This document shows, one piece after another, positions 7,347 to 13,990 of a stretch of DNA of 35,329 bases. How positions within the stretch are numbered: position 1 is the stretch's first letter; each line of letters opens with the position of its first letter. The translations under genes were made by a program, and so were the position numbers. Under the pieces are notes generated by a model that was not told the DNA's origin, searched no databases, and saw only the letters and a program-made list of their open reading frames with translations. Source of the DNA: JAHDVS01 sp964370985 (GTDB taxonomy: Bacteria > Actinomycetota > Thermoleophilia > Gaiellales > Gaiellaceae); contig CAYJLE010000034.1 of NCBI GenBank assembly GCA_964370985.1, forward strand, positions 1 through 35,329. The letters run 5' to 3'.

Positions 7347-8183
7347 GTGCCCGAGCTGCCCGAGGTCGAGACGGTTCGCGCCCGTCTCGAGCCGCTGCTC
7401 GTGGGCCGTCGTCTCGCGCGGGTCGCGATCCTCGACCCGCTGCTGACGCGCCCGGAGCCGCCGGACGCGGTCGCGGCCCGGCTCGAGGGCGGGCGGGTCG
7501 TCGCGGTGCGCCGGCGCGGGAAGTACCTCATCCTCGACCTCGAGTGGGACAGGCACCTGCTCGTGCACCTGCGGATGACCGGGAGCTTCCGCCACGCCGC
7601 GGGGAGCGCGCCCGAGGACGATCGCCACGGGCGTGCCGTCGTCGAGCTCGACGATGGCACGCGCCTTCTCTACCGGGACGTGCGCCGCTTCGGCACCTGG
7701 TCGCTGCTCGGGCGGAGCGAGCTCGACGCCTACCTGGGCGAGCGTCTCGGCCCCGAGCCGCTCGGCCCCGGCTTCACCGCGGCTGCGCTTCGCCGTGCGC
7801 TGGCGGGGCGCCGGGCCCCCGTGAAGGCGGTGCTCCTCGATCAGCGGACGGTCGCCGGCATCGGCAACATCTACGCGGACGAGGCACTGTGGCTCGCCCG
7901 CCTGCACCCGGGGACCGCCGCGGGCGGGCTCGGGCCGGGGGACGTGGCGCGCCTCTCCCGGGCGGTCAGGCTGGTGCTGCGCGCCGGCATCGACCGGCAG
8001 GGCGCGACGCTTCGCGACTACCGGGCGCCCGACGGCGCGCGCGGCTCGATGCAGGACGAGTTTCGCGTCTACGGCCGCGGTGGCGCACCGTGTCCCCGCT
8101 GCGGGACGCCGATCGCGAAGACCCGCGTGGCGGGCCGCGGCACGTGGCTCTGCCCGGCCTGCCAGGTCGCGCCCGGCGCCTGA
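7347..8183 (+). CDS. mutM: Formamidopyrimidine-DNA glycosylase
   Basis: MutM/Fpg removes oxidised purines such as 8-oxoguanine from DNA and nicks the abasic site. The GTG start gives the obligatory N-terminus MPELPEVET, in which the proline exposed after Met removal is the catalytic nucleophile and the following Glu is essential. The protein has 278 residues. The lysine in RRRGKYL, the helix-two-turns-helix region around DQRTVAGIGNIYADEALW, and the C-terminal zinc finger with CPRCGTPI and WLCPACQ are intact. The paralogous Nei enzymes usually lack PELPEVET in this form. It has its own -10 element and is followed closely by recO, another repair gene. Confidence 0.96.
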   Translation: MPELPEVETVRARLEPLLVGRRLARVAILDPLLTRPEPPDAVAARLEGGRVVAVRRRGKYLILDLEWDRHLLVHLRMTGSFRHAAGSAPEDDRHGRAVVELDDGTRLLYRDVRRFGTWSLLGRSELDAYLGERLGPEPLGPGFTAAALRRALAGRRAPVKAVLLDQRTVAGIGNIYADEALWLARLHPGTAAGGLGPGDVARLSRAVRLVLRAGIDRQGATLRDYRAPDGARGSMQDEFRVYGRGGAPCPRCGTPIAKTRVAGRGTWLCPACQVAPGA

Positions 8184-8205
8184 CGGCCCCGGTCGGTGCC
8201 CCCTC

Positions 8206-8211
8206 TACACT
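8206..8211 (+). promoter_or_regulatory. -10 element TACACT of recO
   Basis: TACACT ends 6 bases before the GTG at 8218, with no Shine-Dalgarno sequence. This supports both the start choice and a leaderless transcript. Confidence 0.55.
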
Positions 8212-8217
8212 GGCCGC

Positions 8218-8970
8218 GTGGGATCGCGGGCGCAGCGAGCGGAGACCGTCGTCCTGCGCTCACTGCGCTTCGGGGAGGCGGACCGGATCCTCCATCTGTT
8301 CACGAAGGAGCTGGGGCGGGTCGGGGCGATCGCGAAGGGCGCCCGCAAGACCCGGTCGCGTTTCGGTGCGCGGCTCGAGCCGTTCAGCCACGTCGAGATC
8401 CAACTCCACATCGGTCGCGGCGAGCTGGCGACGGTCACCGGTGCCGACCTCGTCCGCTCCCACCAGGCCCTCGCGGCCGACCCCTACCGTCTGGCTGTCG
8501 GGTCGATCGGCCTCGAAGCCGTGCTGAAGCTCTTCATCGAGCACGATCCGAGCCCCCGCGCGTTCCACGCCCTCGTGCGCTTCCTCGACGTGCTCGACGA
8601 CGGCGGGCAGCCGGACTCCCCCGGTGCGGACCCGGCGCTCGACCCGCTGGCCCTCTCGCTCCAGCTGAAGCTGCTCTGGCTCGCCGGCTACCTGCCGCAC
8701 CTGTCGAGCTGCGCCGCCTGCGGCGGCGAGGGGCCGCTGACGGCGTTCTCCGCCCGGGCCGGCGGTGCCGTCTGCGCCGCCTGCGGCGAGGGGGCGCTGC
8801 CCACCTCCGCGGCGGCGTTCCTCGGCATGCGGGCCCTGCTCGAGCAGCCGCTTGCCGGCGCGCGTCCCGCCGGTCTCGGCGCTCCGGCCTGCCGGGAGGC
8901 ACTCGCGATCGTCGAGGCCGTGTATGCCGAGCACGGCGGCTTTCGCCTGCGGACGCTCGCACGGCGGTGA
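8218..8970 (+). CDS. recO: DNA repair protein RecO
   Basis: RecO works with RecR (and RecF) to load RecA onto SSB-coated single-stranded DNA in gap repair. The protein has 250 residues. The N-terminal OB-fold is recognisable from AETVVLRSLRFGEADRILHL and the basic KGARKTRSRFGARLEPFS stretch. The C-terminal helical half carries a four-cysteine zinc site, CAACGG and CAACGE. The frame is open upstream into mutM, but GTG at 8218 is the start supported by the -10 element and by family alignment. recO followed by glyQ and glyS is a widespread gene order. Confidence 0.94.
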   Translation: MGSRAQRAETVVLRSLRFGEADRILHLFTKELGRVGAIAKGARKTRSRFGARLEPFSHVEIQLHIGRGELATVTGADLVRSHQALAADPYRLAVGSIGLEAVLKLFIEHDPSPRAFHALVRFLDVLDDGGQPDSPGADPALDPLALSLQLKLLWLAGYLPHLSSCAACGGEGPLTAFSARAGGAVCAACGEGALPTSAAAFLGMRALLEQPLAGARPAGLGAPACREALAIVEAVYAEHGGFRLRTLARR

Positions 8971-8986
8971 ACCGCGCCGCCGCCAC

Positions 8987-8992
8987 TAGGAT
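8987..8992 (+). promoter_or_regulatory. -10 element TAGGAT of glyQ
   Basis: TAGGAT ends 8 bases before the GTG start at 9001. There is no Shine-Dalgarno sequence between them. Confidence 0.55.
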
Positions 8993-9000
8993 GCGTCCCC

Positions 9001-9870
9001 GTGGCACCGACCTTCCAGCAGACGATCATGACGCTCGAGCGCTACTGGGCCGACCGGGGCTGCGTGATCATGCAGCCGTACCACACGGAGGTCGGCGCCG
9101 GGACGTTCAACCCGGCGACCGCGCTTCGCTGCCTCGGGCCCGAGCCGTGGCGTACGGCCTACGTCGAGCCGTCGATCCGCCCGGCTGACGGGCGCTACGG
9201 GGAGAACCCGTTTCGCTTCCAGCACTACTTCCAGTACCAGGTGATCCTGAAGCCCGCGCCCGACGACGTCCTCGACCTCTACTTCGGCTCGCTCGAGGCG
9301 ATCGGGATCGACCTCGAAGCGCACGACGTGCGTCTCGTCGAGGACGACTGGGAGGGGCCGACGCTCGGGGCCTGGGGGCTCGGCTGGGAGGTCTGGATCG
9401 ACGGGATGGAGGCGACCCAGTTCACGTACTTCCAGCAGCTCGGCGGCCTCGACCTCGAGCTCGTGCCCGCCGAGATCACCTACGGGCTCGAGCGCCTGGC
9501 CATGTTCCTCCAGGGGAAGCGCACCGCCTTCGAGATCGAGTGGGCGCCCGGCGTCACCTGGGGCGACGTCTACCGGGAGAACGAGCGCCAGTGGTCTGCC
9601 TACAACTTCGAGCACGCGGCCGTCGACGTGCTCCAGCGCCGCTTCGGCGAGCACGAGGCCGAGTGCCGCCACCTCGTCGAGCAGCGCCTGCCGCTGCCCG
9701 CCTACGACCAGGTGCTGAAGTGCTCGCACACGTTCAACCTCCTCGACGCCCGCGGCGCGATCTCGGTCACCGAGCGCGCCGCCTACATCGCCCGCGTGCG
9801 CAATCTCGCCCGCAGGGTGGCGCAGCTGTACGTCGAGATGCTGGAGCCGGATGCCGACGCTGCTTCTTGA
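9001..9870 (+). CDS. glyQ: Glycyl-tRNA synthetase alpha subunit
   Basis: Catalytic subunit of the bacterial alpha2-beta2 glycyl-tRNA synthetase, which activates glycine and charges tRNA-Gly. It has 289 residues, the normal size. The family opening FQQTIMTLERYWADRGCVIM QPYHTEVGAGTFNP, the motif RPADGRYGENPFRFQHYFQY, and YGLERLAMFLQ near the class II motif 3 are all present. It overlaps glyS by 20 bases, consistent with balanced, coupled synthesis of the two subunits. Actinobacteria often use the single-chain GlyRS instead, so the two-subunit form is a useful lineage marker. Confidence 0.97.
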   Translation: MAPTFQQTIMTLERYWADRGCVIMQPYHTEVGAGTFNPATALRCLGPEPWRTAYVEPSIRPADGRYGENPFRFQHYFQYQVILKPAPDDVLDLYFGSLEAIGIDLEAHDVRLVEDDWEGPTLGAWGLGWEVWIDGMEATQFTYFQQLGGLDLELVPAEITYGLERLAMFLQGKRTAFEIEWAPGVTWGDVYRENERQWSAYNFEHAAVDVLQRRFGEHEAECRHLVEQRLPLPAYDQVLKCSHTFNLLDARGAISVTERAAYIARVRNLARRVAQLYVEMLEPDADAAS

Positions 9871-11812
9871 GATCGGCTGCGAGGAGCTGCCGGCGTCCGC
9901 CTGCGGCGAGGCCGCGGAGCAGCTCCCGCGGCTCTGCCTGACGCTGCTAGGGAAGGAGCCCTCGAGGCTTCTGATCGGGCCCCGGCGCCTCGCCGTGCTG
10001 GTGGAGAAGCTGCCGGAGCGAACCCCGGACGAGGTGCGTCGCGGCCCGTCGGAGCGGGTGGCGTTCGACGAGGAGGGCCGTCCGACGAAGGCCGCGGAGG
10101 GCTTCGCGCGCGGCGCCGGCCTCGATGTCTCCCGGCTCGAGCGGCGCGACGGTCACGTGTACGCGGTCGTCCCGGGCGTTCCCCTCGCCGACGTGCTGCC
10201 CGGGCGGCTGCGCACGATCGTGGACGGGCTCGCGTTCGGCAAGTCGATGGTGTGGCGCGCCGGCGGCCCCCGCTTCTCGCGGCCGGTGCGCTGGCTGTGC
10301 GCAAAGCTCGACGGGGAGACCGTCCCCGTCGAGCTCGACGGGGCGCCCTCGGGTGGTACGTCCTTCGGGCACCGCTTCACCGGCGGGCAGGTCGAGATCC
10401 CCGACGCGGCCGCCTACGAGGACACGCTGCGGGCGCACGGGGTCGAGCCGGACGCGGAGGAGCGCCGCCGCCTGATCGTCGAGGCACTCGATGCCATCGG
10501 CGGCTGGAGCGACCCGGGCGGCGTGCTGAACGAGGTGGTGTACCTGGTCGAGCGCCCAGTCGTGCTCACCGGGACGTTCGACGAGCGCTTCCTCGCGCTG
10601 CCCGAGCGCGTTGTCGTGACCGCGATGCAGTCCCACCAGCGCTACCTGCCGCTCGGCGGCTCCCGCTTCGCGTTCGTCGCCAACGGCGGCGACCCCGACC
10701 TCGTTCGCTCCGGCAACGAGCGGGTGCTGGAGGGACGCCTGGACGACGCAGCGTTCACGTTCGAGCGCGACGTCGCGAAGGGCGTCGACGAGCTGGCCGC
10801 GATGCTCGGCACGATCACGTTCGTCGCGGGCGCGGGCAGCATGGCCGACAAGACCGCGCGGCTCGCCCGGCTCGTCGCGGAGCTCGGCGGCGGGGAGGCC
10901 ACCCGCGAGGCGGCCCGGCTCGCGAAGGCCGACCAGGCCGCGGAGCTCGTGCGGGAGTTCCCGGAGCTGGAAGGTCACATCGGCGCCGAGTACGCGCGAC
11001 TCGCCGGGTACCCGGAGGCGGTCTGCAGCGCGATCGAGCAGCAGTACCTGCCCGACTCCGCGGGCGGCCCCCTGCCCGCGTCGGAGGCGGGGCGCGTCCT
11101 CGCCGTCGCCGAGCGGATCGACAACCTCACCGTCGCGTTCGCGCTCGGGGAGCGGCCGAGCGGCACGCGCGACCCGTACGGGCTGCGCCGGGCCGCGATC
11201 GGTCTGTGCAGGCTCGCCATGGCCAGCTCGTTCCCGATCGACGTGGGCGCGCTGGTCCGTCTCGCCCACCGGCTGCTGCTCGAGCAGGCCGCGGAGGTGT
11301 CGCCCGAGCCGCCCGACGACGTCGAGGACTTCGTCGGCGAGCGCCTGGAGGGGCTCCTCGACGTCCCCGTCGAGTTCGTCCGGGCCGCCCGGGCCGCCGG
11401 GCTCGCGCAGCTCGGACAGGTCGCGAGCCTCGCGCTCGCGCTGTCGAAGCTCTCCGAGGAGCGGCTCGAGGCCGTCCATACCCCGTACACGCGCTCGGCC
11501 CGTCTCGCCGGCAAGGAGGCGGATCAGGCGGCGGCGGTGCTCGACCCGGGGCTGCTCGTCGAGGCGGCGGAGCGCGCCGTCGCCGAGGCGCTCGACCGGG
11601 TCGCCCCCCGGATCGAGGCCGCGCTCGACCACGACGACTTCGCCGCGGCGCTTGCTGCCGGCGCCGACCTCGGCCCTCCGCTCGACCGCTTCTTCGAGGA
11701 CGTCCTCGTGATGGCCGAGGACGCGGCGGTGCGCGCGAACCGGCTTCGCCTGCTGCTCGACGTCCGCGACACCCTCGGGAGGCTCGGGGACTTCTCCCTG
11801 ATCCCGCGATGA
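9851..11812 (+). CDS. glyS: Glycyl-tRNA synthetase beta subunit
   Basis: tRNA-binding subunit of the two-subunit glycyl-tRNA synthetase (653 residues, slightly shorter than the typical 680-700). The N-terminus LLLEIGCEELPAS is diagnostic, as are FGKSMVW and RFSRPVRWL in the B3/4-like region, and VVTAMQSHQRYLPL. The segment GAGSMADKTARLARLVAEL corresponds to the HD-like region. The C-terminal half, DRFFEDVLVMAEDAAVRANRL, is the anticodon-binding DALR-type domain. The ATG lies within the end of glyQ and the stop overlaps the start of the next gene (ATGA). Confidence 0.96.
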   Translation: MPTLLLEIGCEELPASACGEAAEQLPRLCLTLLGKEPSRLLIGPRRLAVLVEKLPERTPDEVRRGPSERVAFDEEGRPTKAAEGFARGAGLDVSRLERRDGHVYAVVPGVPLADVLPGRLRTIVDGLAFGKSMVWRAGGPRFSRPVRWLCAKLDGETVPVELDGAPSGGTSFGHRFTGGQVEIPDAAAYEDTLRAHGVEPDAEERRRLIVEALDAIGGWSDPGGVLNEVVYLVERPVVLTGTFDERFLALPERVVVTAMQSHQRYLPLGGSRFAFVANGGDPDLVRSGNERVLEGRLDDAAFTFERDVAKGVDELAAMLGTITFVAGAGSMADKTARLARLVAELGGGEATREAARLAKADQAAELVREFPELEGHIGAEYARLAGYPEAVCSAIEQQYLPDSAGGPLPASEAGRVLAVAERIDNLTVAFALGERPSGTRDPYGLRRAAIGLCRLAMASSFPIDVGALVRLAHRLLLEQAAEVSPEPPDDVEDFVGERLEGLLDVPVEFVRAARAAGLAQLGQVASLALALSKLSEERLEAVHTPYTRSARLAGKEADQAAAVLDPGLLVEAAERAVAEALDRVAPRIEAALDHDDFAAALAAGADLGPPLDRFFEDVLVMAEDAAVRANRLRLLLDVRDTLGRLGDFSLIPR

Positions 11813-12666
11813 CCGACGCCGCCCCCGCCGGGCCGGTCGAGCTCCACGTGATCTCGGACGCGACGGGGGAGACCGCGACGCGGGTGGTGCAAGCCGTCGA
11901 GGTGCAGTTCCCCGACCTCGAGTTCGAGGTCGTGCGTCACCCCCGGATCACCTGCGCCGAGGACATCCAGTTCGCCGCTCGCCGCGCGCGAGGGCGACGG
12001 GCCGTCGTCGTCTACACCCTCGTCGATCCCGCCTACCGGGAGCGGATGCGGGAGCTCTGCCGCAGCCACCGGCTTCACTACTGCGACCTGCTCGGCCATC
12101 CGATCGACGCCGTGGCGCGCGTGTCTGGCCTTCCCGCGAAGGGAGAGCCGGGCGCGCTGCCCGTGCTCGACACGAGCTACTTCAAGCGGGTGGAGGCGAT
12201 CGAGTTCGCGGTGCAGGCGGATGACGGCGCCTCGATCCGCCGCCTCCAGGAGGCCGAGATCGTGCTCGTCGGCGTCTCCCGGACGTCGAAGACGCCGCTC
12301 TCCATCTACCTCGGCTACCTGGGCTACAAGGCGGCGAACGTGCCGCTCGTCAAGGGCATAGACCCGCCGCCCGAGCTGTTTCGCGTCGAGCCGGCCCGGG
12401 TGGTCGGGGTCACGCTTCAGGCGGAGCTGCTCGCCGAGATCCGCGAGCGGCGGGTGCGGCAGATGCGGGGCTCGACGCGGTCGTACGCCGAGCTCGACGA
12501 CGTCTACGAGGAGCTCGAGCACGCGGAGCAGGTCTTCCGCCGGCTCGGCTGCCCCGTGATCGAGGTGTCCACGCTCGCGATCGAGGAGACCGCCTACCGG
12601 ATCGTGCGCCTGGTCGAGCTCCGCCGCGCGGAAGCGGGCGAGCACGAGGCGCCCCGCTCGCGATGA
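11809..12666 (+). CDS. Pyruvate,phosphate dikinase regulatory protein (PPRP)
   Basis: Bifunctional regulator that inactivates PPDK by ADP-dependent phosphorylation of a threonine next to its catalytic histidine and reactivates it by phosphate-dependent dephosphorylation. The protein has 285 residues. The N-terminal VELHVISDATGETATRVV and the P-loop-like GVSRTSKTPLSIYLG (around residues 155-169) are the family signatures, as is DVYEELEHAEQVFRR. It is coupled by ATGA overlaps both to glyS upstream and to a tiny membrane-protein gene downstream. Its target, PPDK, is encoded about 1.3 kb further on, with a lipoprotein gene of opposite orientation in between. Confidence 0.95.
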   Translation: MTDAAPAGPVELHVISDATGETATRVVQAVEVQFPDLEFEVVRHPRITCAEDIQFAARRARGRRAVVVYTLVDPAYRERMRELCRSHRLHYCDLLGHPIDAVARVSGLPAKGEPGALPVLDTSYFKRVEAIEFAVQADDGASIRRLQEAEIVLVGVSRTSKTPLSIYLGYLGYKAANVPLVKGIDPPPELFRVEPARVVGVTLQAELLAEIRERRVRQMRGSTRSYAELDDVYEELEHAEQVFRRLGCPVIEVSTLAIEETAYRIVRLVELRRAEAGEHEAPRSR

Positions 12667-12827
12667 GCGCCCGCGAGAAGCCGCCCGTCTCCCTTCTCTG
12701 GTGGCCGGTCTGGCTCTTCTTCCTCGCCGTCGGCCTGTTCGTGTTCTACGTCCTGCTCACGCCGATCTGGATCGGCATCCGGCTCGTCGCCTGGCTGGCC
12801 GACCGGGCGCCTCGCCGGCGCGCGTGA
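12663..12827 (+). CDS. Very small membrane protein, 54 residues
   Basis: This short gene starts at an ATG overlapping the PPRP stop (ATGA) and encodes 54 residues. After a short polar N-terminus (MSAREKPPVS) comes an almost continuous hydrophobic stretch of about 35 residues, LLWWPVWLFFLAVGLFVFYV followed by LLTPIWIGIRLVAWLA. It ends in a basic tail (DRAPRRRA). That is long enough for one tilted or two short membrane helices. I do not recognise a family. The translational coupling to PPRP and the transcription terminator-like hairpin immediately after its stop argue that it is a genuine last gene of the glyQS-PPRP operon. Confidence 0.65.
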   Translation: MSAREKPPVSLLWWPVWLFFLAVGLFVFYVLLTPIWIGIRLVAWLADRAPRRRA

Positions 12828-12849
12828 GGGGGCGGCTGTGCCCGCCCCC
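12828..12849. terminator. GC-rich hairpin between convergent genes
   Basis: GGGGGCGG (12828-12835) pairs with CCGCCCCC (12842-12849) around a six-base loop. It starts at the base after the stop of the 54-residue gene and lies before the convergent DUF4349 gene. No T-tract follows on either strand, so it resembles the stem-only terminators often seen in high-GC actinobacteria. Confidence 0.55.
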
Positions 12850-12873
12850 TCGACCTGACGTGGAGCCGCCGGG

Positions 12874-13851
12874 TTAGAGCGCTTCGCCGGCGGGGCGAGC
12901 CTGGTGGCGGCGGCGCACGATGCGCCAGACGAAGAACGCGACCGCCAGGGCGGCGAGCACGGGGCCGGCTGTCGCGAGGCCAACGAACGCCCCGCCGATC
13001 ACCTTCAGGAAGCCGTCGACCGCGGCCTGCCAGGCGTCGCCGAGATTCCAGCCGCCGTCGTCCTCGTCGGCCGCGACGGGCGTACCGCGCTCGGCAACGG
13101 TGAGGCTGATCGTGGAGTAGGAGGTCTGGTCGTCGAGGTAGCGAAGCTGCCCGCCGATCTCCTCGAGCTGGAGCTGTACCTGGTTCAGCCGGTCCTGCAC
13201 GACGAGCGCGTCAGCGATCGTCTGCGTCTTGCCGAGAAACGTCAGGAGCTGGCGCTCGACCGCCTCGAGGTGGCGTTCGCGCGCCTCGAGGTCGACGTAC
13301 TGCTGGGACACGTCCTGGCCCGCCTCCTCGCGACCCTTGACGGTGCCGAGCTTCGCGAGCTGGGACATCGCCTGCGCGTAGGACCGCGCGGGGACGCGGA
13401 CGACGAGCGTGCCGCGCACGAGGCGCTCTTCGGGGCCCTGGCTCGCGGACGAGCTCGTGACGAAGCCGCCGAGCCCGGCCGCGATCGTGCGTGCCCGATC
13501 CATCGCCTCCTCGAAGTCGCCCGGCTCGACCGTGACCGACAGAGACGAGGTCTGGATCACGCGCGGCCCGACCGTCGGAAGATCGGCGAGGGCGATCAGC
13601 TGGCCGTCCTCGACCTCGGCGGGGGCGGCCTCGGGATACGACTCCTCCACGGCGTCGCCGCCGGCCGAGTCTCGCTCCGCCTCGGGGGTCACGCCCACGG
13701 TGGGCTCCCCCGGCACCGGCTCGAGCCCCACGCTCTTCGACTCGTCGCTGCCGCCCGAACAGGCGACGGCGAGCGTGGCCGCGGCGAGCGCGAGCAGGAG
13801 CACGAGCGTCGTCGCGGCGGTCTTCCTCTTCCATGTCATCCGGGTCCTCAT
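12874..13851 (-). CDS. DUF4349 domain lipoprotein with C-terminal membrane anchor
   Basis: A 325-residue envelope protein. The ATG at 13851 has AAAGGAG a few bases upstream and gives a lipoprotein signal: MRTRMTWKRK, a hydrophobic helix, and the lipobox LAVAC before SGGSDES. After a low-complexity linker, residues about 90-270 form the DUF4349 domain (RVIQTSSLSVTVEPGDFEEA, GFVTSSSASQ, VRVPARSYAQAM, and a long coiled coil around ARERHLEAVERQLLTFL). A C-terminal helix (GGAFVGLATAGPVLAALAVA) and basic tail follow. The function of DUF4349 proteins is unknown. The frame is open upstream, but codons before 13851 show no signal-peptide logic and overlap the PPDK promoter region. Confidence 0.9.
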   Translation of the reverse strand: MRTRMTWKRKTAATTLVLLLALAAATLAVACSGGSDESKSVGLEPVPGEPTVGVTPEAERDSAGGDAVEESYPEAAPAEVEDGQLIALADLPTVGPRVIQTSSLSVTVEPGDFEEAMDRARTIAAGLGGFVTSSSASQGPEERLVRGTLVVRVPARSYAQAMSQLAKLGTVKGREEAGQDVSQQYVDLEARERHLEAVERQLLTFLGKTQTIADALVVQDRLNQVQLQLEEIGGQLRYLDDQTSYSTISLTVAERGTPVAADEDDGGWNLGDAWQAAVDGFLKVIGGAFVGLATAGPVLAALAVAFFVWRIVRRRHQARPAGEAL

Positions 13852-13973
13852 CGTGTTCTCCTTTCGTTGCACGCTCGGACCGCGACCGCGCGTCGAAGGT
13901 TCCCGCCCGGCATCCCTCGCGCGGGGGTTTCGACGCGCTGTCGCCTCGCGCGCCGCCCGCGTTGCGTCGGCGG

Positions 13974-13979
13974 TAGAGT
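13974..13979 (+). promoter_or_regulatory. -10 element TAGAGT of the PPDK gene
   Basis: TAGAGT ends 11 bases before the ATG at 13991, implying a leader of a few bases at most. No Shine-Dalgarno sequence is present. The 139-base divergent region 13852-13990 also contains the ribosome-binding site of the DUF4349 gene on the other strand, and I see nothing else in it. Confidence 0.5.
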
Positions 13980-13990
13980 CGGGGCCACCC

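Noticed and set aside
5708..7660. Minus-strand open frame of 650 codons opposite the phosphorylase and mutM genes, and similar long antisense frames at 831-2021, 3302-4603 and 9947-11632
   Set aside because: They mirror real genes in very GC-rich DNA, have Arg/Pro/Ala-rich low-complexity translations, and show no family motifs. They are shadows.
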